Assembly: GCF_002812085.1 (NCBI RefSeq)
Contig: NZ_NPDM01000007.1
Location: 1 to 64,000 of the forward strand
DNA: 64,000 bases
Direction of reading: 5' to 3'
DNA from: Leptospira levettii
GTDB taxonomy: Bacteria; Spirochaetota; Leptospiria; Leptospirales; Leptospiraceae
Positions 27,570 to 36,550 of the stretch are shown piece after piece (position 1 is the first letter of the stretch; every line of letters begins with the position of its first letter). The notes under the pieces were generated by a model, which made no database searches, was not told where the DNA came from, and saw only the letters and a list, made by a program, of their open reading frames with translations. The translations under genes were made by a program, and so were the position numbers.

Positions 27570-28595
27570 ATGTTTCGAAGCAATCGTATTCTCTATTTGG
27601 TCCTCTTTCTTCTCTCAAGCGCAAGTTATGCGGAAAAAATTTCCATCTTTGGAACCATTCAAAACGGTACCACACGAGGATTGGGAAAGGCTGATTCCAT
27701 TCGGATGATGGCTTTACAAGGTGCAATGGTTCCACTTGGAGAAATTGGCCCACAGTCTGGAAAATTTCGATTCCCCGAAATGGATTTACCTGAAGGTGCA
27801 CCTATCCTTTTACAAGTCCAGTACCAAGGTGCAAATTATAATAAAATGATTCCGCCAACTACTAAGTTTCGTACTTCTCCTCAAGAAATAACCGTGTATG
27901 ATTCAGGGGCGGATCGAAAACAAGTGGCAATAAAAAGCTTAATGCAGGTTATGCGAGAAAAAAAAGGCCTACGAATTTTTAAATTATTCCTCATCGATAA
28001 TGTCAGTAATCCACCAAAGTCATATGATCCGAAGTCAGGTGCGTTGGAATACTCGGTTGCGAAAGGAGCAACGGAGATTATGGCACAACTACAACAACCA
28101 GGTAGTAAAATGGCCATTCCACTTGGAGTGCCAGATGGTCCAAATGGAGGTCGAATTTTGGACCGAGCTATATTACCTGGAAGTTCCGAACTACAAGTTT
28201 CTTATTTGATTCCAAATTCTGAAGATTCATTCAGCGAACGAATGTTAATTGAATCTGAAAACGGTAAATATCCTATTTTTGTGAAACCACAGGATATGGT
28301 AGTGGAAACAGGTGAAAAAACACCTGTGGTGAAATTAGACAAGGATGTTCCAAAAGGGCTAAGTGCTTATGTATTAAATGCACTCGAATTTGGAACAATC
28401 GTTGAATTTCGTTTTGTTGGGGGAAAGGCACTTCCTACAATGTCAAATTCTCCAAACCCAGAAATTTGGAATGGATCTATCCTTACAAGTTGGGATTTAT
28501 CTGCTTTTGCAATCGTTGGATTTTTAGGACTCTTATTTACACTGTCTTTTATTTTTGTCTATCGCAAACAATCAGAAAGGAAAAACAATTTATGA
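27570..28595 (+). CDS. Secreted single-TM protein coupled to MFS transporter, unknown function
   Basis: A 341-residue protein with an N-terminal signal peptide (LYLVLFLLSSASYAE), an extracytoplasmic beta-rich region and a C-terminal membrane helix (LSAFAIVGFLGLLFTLSFIFVY) with a short basic tail. The first part (KISIFGTIQNGTTRG, SGKFRFPEMDLPEGAPILLQVQYQGANYNKMI) looks like a carboxypeptidase-regulatory-type beta sandwich. Later parts (GSSELQVSYLIPNSEDSFSERMLI) also suggest beta structure. No known family. The stop overlaps the next ATG (ATGA), so it is made together with the MFS transporter and may assist it at the membrane. Confidence 0.75.
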   Translation: MFRSNRILYLVLFLLSSASYAEKISIFGTIQNGTTRGLGKADSIRMMALQGAMVPLGEIGPQSGKFRFPEMDLPEGAPILLQVQYQGANYNKMIPPTTKFRTSPQEITVYDSGADRKQVAIKSLMQVMREKKGLRIFKLFLIDNVSNPPKSYDPKSGALEYSVAKGATEIMAQLQQPGSKMAIPLGVPDGPNGGRILDRAILPGSSELQVSYLIPNSEDSFSERMLIESENGKYPIFVKPQDMVVETGEKTPVVKLDKDVPKGLSAYVLNALEFGTIVEFRFVGGKALPTMSNSPNPEIWNGSILTSWDLSAFAIVGFLGLLFTLSFIFVYRKQSERKNNL

Positions 28596-29950
28596 ACCAA
28601 AAAAAATCAAAACAAGAAACCACCTATCTTCGGTTTTTTGGTCTTGCAGAACTTGTGAACCATGGCCCAAGAGGGATTTTAGCCTTCTGGATGATTTTAG
28701 GAATGGCCTTCTTTCTGTTTGGCGATCAAAACCTAATCGCTCCCAATATGAAAAACATTGGAGCCTCTTTAGGGATCACAGATCCAAATGAAGTGGATTG
28801 GAAATTTGGTGGGATCATTCCTGTTTTGTTTTTTATCTTGGGTGGACTCGTGTCATTGTCTATGGGGTATCTTTCCCAAGCATTTTCACGAAAAAATTTG
28901 TTAATCGCAACAGTTTTGTTAGGTGAAATTCCTTGTTTTTTGACTGCTTACGCTGAAAATTATGACCAATTTTTGATTCTGAGAACCTTATGTGGATTTG
29001 GACTTGGTGGAATATTTCCATTACTTTTTAGTTTGATTGGAGATTATTTTTCTAGCCAATCACGTGCCATTGCCACTGGGTATGTATCATTAGCAATGGG
29101 TCTTGGTGTGGGAGTGGGTCAGTTGTTAGGTGGAATTTTGGGAGGAGCGGATCCTATTAATGGATGGAGGACCTCTTTTATTTACATGTCTGCACCTTCC
29201 TTTTTCTTCGTGGCTGTATATTTATTTTTTTGTAAAGAGCCCAAACGTGGTGGAGCAGAAGAAGTGGTTGCCGATGAACTTTCTCATAAAATCACTCTCA
29301 AAGACTTTAAATTACTATTCGAAAACAAAACTAACCTCGGTGCTTTTTTACAAGGACTTCCTGGTTGTATCCCATGGGGTGTATTTTTTGTTTATTTAGC
29401 AGATTATTATGAACACACATACCATCTAACAAAAGAAGTTTCCGCTGGTATGATTACATTTGCTGCAATAGGAATTTTTATTGGAACATTTTTTGGTGGA
29501 GTACTTGGGCAATTTTTATACAATATCAAAAAAACATACCAACCATTATTATGTATGGGAACAACATTCTTTGGAGTATTCCCTGCTATCCTTTTGCTCT
29601 ATTCGTTTGATATTGTGCCGCACATGGGTCTTTTTATCGCATTGAATATTTTTACAGGGATTATGATTTCAGTTACTGGTCCAAATGTCAGAGCAGTTTT
29701 ACTCAATGTAAATGAACCAAAATCGAGAAGTGCTATCTTTTCAATATACAACCTAACAGATGATTTAGGGAAAGGTCTTGGACCTGTGATGTCCGCTGTG
29801 ATTCTTGGTCTCACACCTGATAGGGGACTTGCTCTTTCCATCTCAATTTTATTTTGGATTCCATGTGCTTTAGCTTGGTTTTTGGTTTTATTCAATTATG
29901 AAAAAGATGAAAAGACAATGCATTTGTTAATGAAACAGAATGTTTCCTAA
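28592..29950 (+). CDS. Major facilitator superfamily transporter
   Basis: A 452-residue, 12-helix MFS protein. The start at 28592 is chosen because it overlaps the preceding stop (ATGA) and gives a normal cytoplasmic N-terminus (MNQKKSKQETTYLRFFG); an upstream in-frame extension would lie within the neighbour's coding sequence. Signatures: GDQNLIAPNMKNIGASLGI in helix 1, GYLSQAFSRKNLL as the loop 2-3 motif, RTLCGFGLGGIFPLLFSLIGDYF, and SRAIATGYVSLAMGLGVGVGQLLGG. It resembles the spinster-like/sugar-phosphate-transporter branch, but the substrate cannot be told. It is probably co-transcribed with the secreted protein before it. Confidence 0.87.
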   Translation: MNQKKSKQETTYLRFFGLAELVNHGPRGILAFWMILGMAFFLFGDQNLIAPNMKNIGASLGITDPNEVDWKFGGIIPVLFFILGGLVSLSMGYLSQAFSRKNLLIATVLLGEIPCFLTAYAENYDQFLILRTLCGFGLGGIFPLLFSLIGDYFSSQSRAIATGYVSLAMGLGVGVGQLLGGILGGADPINGWRTSFIYMSAPSFFFVAVYLFFCKEPKRGGAEEVVADELSHKITLKDFKLLFENKTNLGAFLQGLPGCIPWGVFFVYLADYYEHTYHLTKEVSAGMITFAAIGIFIGTFFGGVLGQFLYNIKKTYQPLLCMGTTFFGVFPAILLLYSFDIVPHMGLFIALNIFTGIMISVTGPNVRAVLLNVNEPKSRSAIFSIYNLTDDLGKGLGPVMSAVILGLTPDRGLALSISILFWIPCALAWFLVLFNYEKDEKTMHLLMKQNVS

Positions 29951-29988
29951 TTTGAAAGTGATTCACAAATTGATTACAAACAGATACA

Positions 29989-30732
29989 ATGCAAATCAAA
30001 CATAACTTACTTGATATCGAAGGGACAACGGCACCAATTGTCTTTGTCCATGAGATCCTTTTTCCATACGCGAAAAAACGAATTCATTCCTTTTTAAAAA
30101 ACTATCAGTTTTCAGAAGAAAAATGGAAAGAAATTCTCGCAGAATATCAGAAAGATGTATCTGCGAACGATCCATTGTTCAGACAGAAACTTTCTATGAA
30201 TCCATCTCCTTCACAAAATTTTCCAAATGAAACAACAAAGGATATTTCAAAAGATCTCGTTTCTTTATATTTTGAATATCTCATTGAGAAAGATCGTAAA
30301 TTTGGTCCTTTAAAAGAGATACAAGGAAAAATTTGGAAAGAAGGGTATGAGTCTGGAGAAATCAAAAGTACAGTCTATGAAGATGTTCCGAACTTTCTAA
30401 AACAATCCATCCAAAATGGAAAACAAAACCATGTGTATTCGTCGGGATCAGTGGAAGCACAAGTTTTAATTTACCAGTACTCTGTGTTAGGTGATTTGCG
30501 TAAGTATTTTGTTTCTTATTTTGATACAGCTGTGGGTGGTAAACGTGAAAAAGAAAGTTATCTAAATATCGCAAATTCACTCTCGGCACTTCCCAGTGAA
30601 ATCTGTTTTTTTACTGACATTGTGGAGGAAGCGGATGCAGCAAGTTCAGCAGGCATGGAAGTGGTCATTTTGAATCGACCGGGAAATTTGCCTCAAAAAC
30701 CACATTCGTTTCCCATTTGGAATCATTTTTAA
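29989..30732 (+). CDS. mtnC: Enolase-phosphatase E1 (acireductone synthase)
   Basis: HAD-superfamily enzyme of the methionine salvage pathway that converts the diketo phosphate intermediate to acireductone. It has 247 residues, usual for MtnC. Hallmarks: LDIEGTTAPIVFVHEILFPYA (nucleophile Asp in DIEGT), VYSSGSVEAQVLIYQYS, and FFTDIVEEADAASSAGMEVVILNRPGN. Other salvage genes are not in this window, though metK is about 10 kb away. Its stop overlaps the convergent small membrane gene by four bases. Confidence 0.95.
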   Translation: MQIKHNLLDIEGTTAPIVFVHEILFPYAKKRIHSFLKNYQFSEEKWKEILAEYQKDVSANDPLFRQKLSMNPSPSQNFPNETTKDISKDLVSLYFEYLIEKDRKFGPLKEIQGKIWKEGYESGEIKSTVYEDVPNFLKQSIQNGKQNHVYSSGSVEAQVLIYQYSVLGDLRKYFVSYFDTAVGGKREKESYLNIANSLSALPSEICFFTDIVEEADAASSAGMEVVILNRPGNLPQKPHSFPIWNHF

Positions 30733-30959
30733 GTCATATACCAGATCCCAAACGAATACACAAAAATCAAAGTTGAGAAAATCAATTTCCAAAAAAAATG
30801 AGCACGCATTAAATTCATAAACACATAGGATATAAAAAGGAATTTGAGTGCACTAAGGAGTACCAAATTCGAATTACCAGGAACAAAGGATCCCTTTCCG
30901 TAAAACGATAGATATACGATTGTGAGTAAAATTAGATAAGTAAATATAATTCGTAACAT
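30729..30959 (-). CDS. Small membrane protein, cytochrome c oxidase subunit IV-like (NorF position)
   Basis: A 76-residue protein with two to three hydrophobic segments (IIFTYLILLTIVYLSFYG, LVLLSALKFLFISYVFMNLMRAHFFWKLIF). The KFLFISYVFMxLxxAH pattern is typical of the prokaryotic subunit IV/CyoD-like family. It follows the NorE-like gene after 13 bases, where norF is found in other nitric-oxide reductase clusters. It probably helps assembly or stability of the reductase rather than catalysis. Confidence 0.75.
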   Translation of the reverse strand: MLRIIFTYLILLTIVYLSFYGKGSFVPGNSNLVLLSALKFLFISYVFMNLMRAHFFWKLIFSTLIFVYSFGIWYMT

Positions 30960-30972
30960 AAAACCTTCTTCT

Positions 30973-31545
30973 TTATCGGATCAAATACAATGCTGGGTAA
31001 AGGATAAGCCAGATCAAATCACACATATGCCAAAAAATTCCTCCCGCTTCCAAATTCACAAACGTTATAGTTTTTCGGTTGAGAAGAACAATGGATAAGA
31101 TGATGATTCCCACGGCTACATGTAAGTAATGAAAACCTGTGAGTAACCAATAATAACTAAAAAATACACTTGTATCTAAGGTATAACCTAAAGTCCATTT
31201 GTCGTAAAACTCGAGACTTTTGAGGAACAAAAAAGCAATTCCGAAGAGAATTGCACCTAACATACAATAGAGAAATTGTTTCTCTTTCTTGTTTTCTTTT
31301 TCATAAACACCTATTGCTAATAAAAATCCACTTGTTAACAGGAAAATCGTATTCCAGAAAGCAAATTCTCTGTGCAGAAGTTTTTGCATGGATTGGAAAC
31401 CATCTGGATTTTGAGTTTTGTCATACACTAAGGAACCAATCCCCATACAAAAGGTGATAACTTCCACAAACACGATGAGCCAAATGAGAATTCCACCAGG
31501 TGGATACCAAATTGAATCATTTTCCTCGAGAGTTGTTTCGTTCAT
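30973..31545 (-). CDS. norE: Cytochrome c oxidase subunit III-type protein (NorE-like)
   Basis: A 190-residue membrane protein with five hydrophobic segments and the subunit III signatures PGGILIWLIVFVEVITFCMG (helix 1), FWNTIFLLTSGFLLAIGVY, YYWLLTGFHYLHVAVGIIIL (with the conserved His-rich turn) and LEAGGIFWHMCDLIWLILY. The short five-helix form beside norCBQD is the NorE type, an accessory to nitric-oxide reductase rather than part of a terminal oxidase, since no subunit I or II gene is adjacent. It is divergent from norC, sharing a 291-base intergenic region. Confidence 0.85.
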   Translation of the reverse strand: MNETTLEENDSIWYPPGGILIWLIVFVEVITFCMGIGSLVYDKTQNPDGFQSMQKLLHREFAFWNTIFLLTSGFLLAIGVYEKENKKEKQFLYCMLGAILFGIAFLFLKSLEFYDKWTLGYTLDTSVFFSYYWLLTGFHYLHVAVGIIILSIVLLNRKTITFVNLEAGGIFWHMCDLIWLILYPALYLIR

Positions 31546-31836
31546 GAAACCTCCAAGGTCCTAATTGAAATTTAAAATAATCGAATATTCAACTAAAATC
31601 ACATATTTTGAAGATCGTTAAGGTTCCCAAATTGCGGGAAAACGTTCAAAATGTACGATTATGTCTTACTTTGCCCTATGTAAATCATTAAAATGATTCT
31701 AATTCTTGTTCAAATTTGATTCGAACCGGTATTCTTATGCATGTTAAAACAAGATTTTGAATTAGAACTTGATTAGAATCAAGGCAATTTGTACAATCTG
31801 CACTTACATTTGTAAAATGGAAAAAAGGAGGTAAGG
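31546..31836. promoter_or_regulatory. Divergent norE / norC control region
   Basis: A 291-base gap between divergently transcribed norE and norC. It holds a perfect FNR/DNR-type box near norC, a second palindrome AATCATT-AA-AATGATT at 31683-31698 in the middle, and a strong AAGGAGGT ribosome site for norC at 31825-31832. No FNR-type box at class II distance from norE was found, so norE may use the mid-region palindrome or the shared box. Confidence 0.7.
31769..31782. promoter_or_regulatory. FNR/DNR-type box upstream of norC
   Basis: TTGATTAGAATCAA, a perfect match to TTGAT-N4-ATCAA. Its centre (31775.5) lies 61.5 bases before the norC ATG. TACATT at 31805-31810 is where a -10 element would sit if the box were at -41.5, a class II activated promoter. 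The likely binder is the Crp/Fnr regulator at 37828-38454. Confidence 0.85.
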
Positions 31837-32541
31837 ATGCTTTCAAAATCGCAAGCAAGGGCATTCTTTCTGGGTGGAACTTTTTTGTTCGGTGCTATCT
31901 TTGTGTTCCTCACAATTGATACCTTGCGACAAAACGATACCCGTACCAATGCGCAAAACTTAACAGAAGATGTGCTAAAAGGGAAAGAGATTTGGGAAAA
32001 AAACAATTGTATGGGTTGCCATACCTTACTTGGAGAAGGAGCATATTATGCACCTGATTTGACGAAAGTCGTCGAAAGGAGAGGTGTTAGTTGGATCGAT
32101 GTTTTTTTGGATGATCCACAAGCAATGTTCCCTGGTGAACGTAAGATGGTGAAATACAATTTTACCAAAGAAGAAAAGGGGCAAGTCATCGCATTCCTAG
32201 ATTGGGTTGGGAAAATTGATGCCAATGGTTGGCCACCAAAACCAAATATACCAATTGGTTCCATAACTACTGCCGCACCTCCACAATCAACTGCTAATGT
32301 TGTAAAAGTTTCTCAACCAGAAAAGTTTTCTCAATTATGTGTCGCCTGTCACGCAGTAGGTAGTAAGGGAGGAAATGTAGGACCTGCACTTGATCATGTA
32401 GGATCTAAGTTTGATGTCGATTATCTCAACCGATGGTTGATTGATCCACAAGTAATCAAACCGGGAACTAATATGCCAAAGTTGCCGTTAAGTGATACAG
32501 AAAGAAAGGATATAGTTACTTACCTTTCTGCATTAAAATAA
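31837..32541 (+). CDS. norC: Nitric-oxide reductase cytochrome c subunit, diheme form
   Basis: Membrane-anchored electron donor subunit of cNOR. It has an N-terminal helix (AFFLGGTFLFGAIFVFLTI), then a NorC-type heme c domain with CMGCH (Cys58, Cys61, His62) and HTLLGEGAYYAPDLTKVV, DDPQAMFPGERKMVKYN. Unlike the usual single-heme, roughly 150-residue NorC, it continues through a Pro/Ala linker into a second small cytochrome c domain with CVACH (Cys168, Cys171, His172) and a distal Met in GTNMPKLPLSD. Total length is 234 residues. An AAGGAGGT ribosome site lies just before the ATG. norB follows after 9 bases. Confidence 0.92.
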   Translation: MLSKSQARAFFLGGTFLFGAIFVFLTIDTLRQNDTRTNAQNLTEDVLKGKEIWEKNNCMGCHTLLGEGAYYAPDLTKVVERRGVSWIDVFLDDPQAMFPGERKMVKYNFTKEEKGQVIAFLDWVGKIDANGWPPKPNIPIGSITTAAPPQSTANVVKVSQPEKFSQLCVACHAVGSKGGNVGPALDHVGSKFDVDYLNRWLIDPQVIKPGTNMPKLPLSDTERKDIVTYLSALK

Positions 32542-32550
32542 GGAGAAACA

Positions 32551-33900
32551 ATGAGATTCCAATCACAAAAGGTAGCATATTGGTTCTTTGCAACTTGTAT
32601 GTTACTCTTATCTTTACAAATCGTTTATGGTTTTATCATGGGTTTTGCTCGTATTGGGTTTGATGGATTACATGATTACATTCCATTTAACACAGCTCGT
32701 GCGACACATACCAATTTATTAGTTGTTTGGTTATTAACTGGATTTATGGGTGCTGCTTATTACATCATCCCTGAAGAATCTGATCGTGAATTGTATAGTG
32801 TCAAACTCGCATACATCCAACTTATTTCTTGGGTAGTGGTGGGTGTAATTGCCATTATTGGATTCCACTTTAATTGGTGGGAAGGTAGAAAGTTTTTAGA
32901 GATTCCAAGGCCACTTGATTATCTTGTCGTCGTTAACGTTCTCACCTTTTTATTCAATATTGCCATGACCATTTGGGAAGCTAAAAAAAGAAGTACAACA
33001 CAACTTGTATTATTCTTTGGTCTGTTATGTGCTGCCTTGCTTTATCTCCCAGGTATGATTTATTTTGATAACCAAACATTGGATTCTTACTTTAGATGGT
33101 GGGTTGTTCACCTTTGGGTAGAAGGAGTTTGGGAACTCATCATGGGTGGTATCTTAGCATTTTTACTCATCAAACTTACGGGTGTTGACAGAGAAGTCAT
33201 TGAAAAATGGTTGTATGTGGTTGTTGGCCTCACATTCCTTTCTGGAATTTTGGGTACTGGACACCACTACTATTGGATTGGAACACCTAAGTATTGGCTT
33301 ATGGTCGGTGGAATTTTTTCTGCCTTAGAACCACTTGCTTTCCTCGGAATGGCGATTTGGGCTCTCAATATGTATCGCAAAAAAGGAAAAGACCATCCAA
33401 ACAAAATTGCTCTCTATTGGACACTTGGAAGTGCGATGATGTCTTTCATTGGTGCAGGTTTTCTTGGATTTGCTCATACTTGGCCATCGGTTAACCAATG
33501 GACACATGGAACACTCATCACAGCAATGCACGGTCACCTTGCATTTTGGGGAGCTTACGCCATGTTAGTGTTAGCTGTCATTTCCTATGCAATGCCAAAC
33601 ATGACAGGTCGTAAACTATTCACTGGTATGTCTGGGTATCTTGCATTTTGGGCATCCAATATTGGAATGGTAGGGATGACAGGAGCCTTGGCAGTCGCAG
33701 GGATCACTCAGGTGTATCTGGAACGTAAATTAGGTATGGACTTTCTTGTCGTACAAAAAGAAATCGTGTTCCATTTTATCGGAATGTTACTTGCAGCTAC
33801 ATTATTTACGATTGGGATCACATATTTCATAGTTGATTTCATTCGACACGGTCTTCCTTCCAATGAAGCGGTTGGTAAAAATGTAGGTGATATAGATTAA
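32551..33900 (+). CDS. norB: Nitric-oxide reductase catalytic subunit
   Basis: Heme-copper-superfamily membrane enzyme that reduces 2 NO to N2O. It has 449 residues and about 12 helices, the length of cytochrome c-dependent NorB; the extra N-terminal extension of quinol NOR is absent. Conserved parts: RATHTNLLVVWLLTGFMGAAYYIIP (low-spin heme His), WWVVHLWVEGVWELIMGGILAF (FeB His and the Glu typical of NorB), GTGHHYYWIGTPKYW (FeB His pair) and THGTLITAMHGHLAFWGAYAM (heme ligands). It is paired with norC upstream and the activation genes norQ and norD downstream, four bases apart at the 3' side. Confidence 0.97.
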   Translation: MRFQSQKVAYWFFATCMLLLSLQIVYGFIMGFARIGFDGLHDYIPFNTARATHTNLLVVWLLTGFMGAAYYIIPEESDRELYSVKLAYIQLISWVVVGVIAIIGFHFNWWEGRKFLEIPRPLDYLVVVNVLTFLFNIAMTIWEAKKRSTTQLVLFFGLLCAALLYLPGMIYFDNQTLDSYFRWWVVHLWVEGVWELIMGGILAFLLIKLTGVDREVIEKWLYVVVGLTFLSGILGTGHHYYWIGTPKYWLMVGGIFSALEPLAFLGMAIWALNMYRKKGKDHPNKIALYWTLGSAMMSFIGAGFLGFAHTWPSVNQWTHGTLITAMHGHLAFWGAYAMLVLAVISYAMPNMTGRKLFTGMSGYLAFWASNIGMVGMTGALAVAGITQVYLERKLGMDFLVVQKEIVFHFIGMLLAATLFTIGITYFIVDFIRHGLPSNEAVGKNVGDID

Positions 33901-33903
33901 CAT

Positions 33904-34686
33904 ATGTTAACAACAAAAATTCCCTATTACGAACCAACTGGTAAGGAAGTGGAAATTTTTCAAATGGCGGCGGAGAATTCTCTGCCGCTATTGTTAAAAG
34001 GTCCTACTGGTTCTGGAAAATCTCGATTTCTGGAATTTATGGCACACCAAATGGGCCGTAAACTCATTACGATTTTATGCAATGATGAAACATCCGCAGT
34101 GGATTTGGTAGGTCGATTTATCGTCAAAGGGGCAGACACAGTTTGGATGGACGGTCCCCTTACCACAGGTGTCAAAGAAGGTGCGATCGTGTATTTGGAT
34201 GAAATTGCAGAAGCAAGACCAGATACTCTTGTGACCATTCATTCTTTAACAGACCACAGGCGGACTTTATTCATTGAGAGAAAAAATGAAGAAATTATCG
34301 CACATCCAAATTTTTTACTCGTAGCATCCTATAACCCTGGTTACCAAAAGGGGTTTAAAGAACTAAAACCTTCCACCAAACAACGTTTCTTAAGTATGGA
34401 TTTTCCATATCCAAAACCATCTGTGGAAGAAAAAATCATTATTGGAGAAACAGGAATTTCTGATACCATTGCTAAAAAATTAGTACAATTTGCAAATTTG
34501 GTTAGAAAAAAACCAGAGTTGGGACTTGCAGAAACAGTATCGACACGTTTGCTTGTTTCCTGTGCCAAACTGATTGGGAAAGGTCTCCCTTCTCGCCTTG
34601 CAGGTCGCACGGCTATCATTCTGCCTCTAACAGATGATGAAGATACAGTGACTGCCTTACAAGATAGTTTTGATTTAATTTTTTAG
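33904..34686 (+). CDS. norQ: MoxR-class AAA+ ATPase for NO reductase activation
   Basis: A 260-residue CbbQ/NorQ-family ATPase that, with NorD, inserts or activates metal in NorB. It has Walker A GPTGSGKSR near residue 38, Walker B-type AIVYLDEIAEARPD, the sensor-1 asparagine in LLVASYNPGYQKG, and the C-terminal CbbQ-type region (ETVSTRLLVSCAKLI). It starts four bases after norB and ends nine bases before norD. Cytoplasmic. Confidence 0.95.
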   Translation: MLTTKIPYYEPTGKEVEIFQMAAENSLPLLLKGPTGSGKSRFLEFMAHQMGRKLITILCNDETSAVDLVGRFIVKGADTVWMDGPLTTGVKEGAIVYLDEIAEARPDTLVTIHSLTDHRRTLFIERKNEEIIAHPNFLLVASYNPGYQKGFKELKPSTKQRFLSMDFPYPKPSVEEKIIIGETGISDTIAKKLVQFANLVRKKPELGLAETVSTRLLVSCAKLIGKGLPSRLAGRTAIILPLTDDEDTVTALQDSFDLIF

Positions 34687-34695
34687 GAATTCATT

Positions 34696-36513
34696 TTGGA
34701 ATGGGATCAGTTTGTATTCTACCAAGGTCATAAACTTTGGAAAAAACTTAAAACAAAATTTACGCCTCCAAGCCCTTATTACCCATATCGTATGGAGACT
34801 GAGGAAATCAAAATCGTTCGTTATCTACAAACTTTACGAAAGGAAACCACCTCCATTGTGTATGGTGGTGAAACTATTTCTCTAGGGCAAAATTTTTTAA
34901 AATTTCCAGAAACAATCTATTGGTATCTTTCTGAAAAAGAAACAAAAATACATGTTAAGATTTTACTTGCCTATTTGACTTATCTGTTTGATCGAAAATT
35001 TATTTCTGCAATTTCCACTAATACTGATCTGGAAGGATCTGATTCAAAGAAGGAAATCTTTCAAAGAGCAAAAGATGGGAATCCAATGCAAAAAGGTTTG
35101 GAAGAGGATTCTTTTTATCAATCCTTCCGATTGTTTCTAAAACGATACCCTGGAGCTTATTCCGATTGGAAAGAAATTAGAAAGGAAAGATTGTATCTGC
35201 GGAAAAAAGACCCAAAACAATACCAAACCATCGTTTGCAGTTTCTATCATGCCAAAACATCACTATCCAATTCGAAAATGAACTTTCCCTTAGGGAAAGA
35301 TTTTGTATCAGACAAACAGAAACAAAAAGTAGAATCGAAGGAATCCAAACAAAAGTTAGATCCGAGTGAAGCTGAACTATTGGAAGTAGATGAGAAAAAA
35401 ATAGAAGAGTATACGCTTGGTCATAATTTTGAAAAAATTGAAACTGTAGAAGAGTTTGACGGCCAATGGAGAGACATTGATGGCGAAGAAGATATGGTAG
35501 AAGAGGAGGCACTCGAGGAACTTAATCTTAAACATATCATCCGCACTGAAGATCCTGTTCATACCACAAGGACAAGTGAATCTGGTGCAGGAACTTTATT
35601 AGAAATTTTGGAAGACACGAGTAAGGAAAAACCCTTTTTATATCCAGAATGGGATTACAAACAAAGAAAATACAAGGCTAATTACTGTTCTGTGGTTGAG
35701 GAATTTCCAAAAACATTAGATTCTTCCTATACAATTCGAATTTTAGAAAAACAACACAGCACCTTATTGTTATTAAAGAAAAAAATGACTGCATTACTCA
35801 ACCAAACCCGAATTAAAAAACGTTTGGTTGCAGGTGCTGACATAGATTTAGATGCGCTTGTTGATCGATATGCAGATTTAAAAGCTAAAAAGAGCCCATC
35901 TGAAGCAATCTATATGAATCCAATTCGGGATGTATCAGATATAGCATTGTATTTTTTAATGGATTTAAGTTTGTCTACCGATTCTTGGATTCAAGAAAAA
36001 AGAATTTTAGATGTGGAAAGAGAAAGTTTATTACTGTTTTCCGAATGTTTAGAAGAATTGAAAATTCCATTTGGTATTGCCGGTTTTTACTCTCGGACCA
36101 GGAATCACAATCAATTCATTCATTTAAAACAAATGAACGAATCTTGGACGTTAGTCAGAGATCGACTAGGTCCACTGTCTCCCATAGGGTATACTAGAGT
36201 GGGTCCATCTCTTCGTCATACAAATTCACTCTTAAAAGATTCTGGATACAAACAAAAATGGATCATCTTAATTACTGATGCTAGACCAAATGATTATGAT
36301 CAGTATGAAGGTAAATATGGGATTGAAGATGTGAATAAAGCGGTCGGTGAATGTTTGTTAAATGGTGTGCAAGTGTATACTTTGGCCATAGGAACTGAAG
36401 AAAAACCAACGATCCCTGCGATGATGCGAAATGCGAGTTATCAAATGTTATTCCATCCAGAAAGGCTCCTCGATTCCTTACAGGAATTTTTTAGAAGAGC
36501 CATTAAGAGTTAA
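34696..36513 (+). CDS. norD: VWA-domain NO reductase activation protein
   Basis: A 605-residue partner of NorQ. The C-terminal von Willebrand A domain (about residues 410-600) has the MIDAS motif DLSLS (in YFLMDLSLSTDSW), the following TR/VG motif (YTRVGPSLRHTN) and ILITDARPND. The N-terminal 400 residues are charged and helical, with an acidic middle (IDGEEDMVEEEALEELN) typical of NorD/CbbO proteins. Translation probably starts at TTG (34696), preceded by TAGGA overlapping the norQ stop region; the next in-frame ATG is far inside. It is the last gene of the norCBQD run. Confidence 0.93.
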   Translation: MEWDQFVFYQGHKLWKKLKTKFTPPSPYYPYRMETEEIKIVRYLQTLRKETTSIVYGGETISLGQNFLKFPETIYWYLSEKETKIHVKILLAYLTYLFDRKFISAISTNTDLEGSDSKKEIFQRAKDGNPMQKGLEEDSFYQSFRLFLKRYPGAYSDWKEIRKERLYLRKKDPKQYQTIVCSFYHAKTSLSNSKMNFPLGKDFVSDKQKQKVESKESKQKLDPSEAELLEVDEKKIEEYTLGHNFEKIETVEEFDGQWRDIDGEEDMVEEEALEELNLKHIIRTEDPVHTTRTSESGAGTLLEILEDTSKEKPFLYPEWDYKQRKYKANYCSVVEEFPKTLDSSYTIRILEKQHSTLLLLKKKMTALLNQTRIKKRLVAGADIDLDALVDRYADLKAKKSPSEAIYMNPIRDVSDIALYFLMDLSLSTDSWIQEKRILDVERESLLLFSECLEELKIPFGIAGFYSRTRNHNQFIHLKQMNESWTLVRDRLGPLSPIGYTRVGPSLRHTNSLLKDSGYKQKWIILITDARPNDYDQYEGKYGIEDVNKAVGECLLNGVQVYTLAIGTEEKPTIPAMMRNASYQMLFHPERLLDSLQEFFRRAIKS

Positions 36514-36550
36514 GTGTATAATAGAATTAGAATTCAATTTAATCTTTCTT

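Noticed and set aside
28466..28591. N-terminal extension of the MFS transporter
   Set aside because: It lies inside the preceding gene; the ATGA overlap at 28592 gives a normal N-terminus.
30729..31545. Subunits of an aa3/bo3 terminal oxidase
   Set aside because: No subunit I or II gene is nearby, and the short subunit III and small subunit IV-like protein beside norCBQD fit NorE/NorF better.
31683..31698. AATCATT-AA-AATGATT as a second FNR box for norE
   Set aside because: It is a good palindrome but does not match TTGAT-N4-ATCAA, and its distance from norE is too large for a class II site. Kept only as part of the control region.
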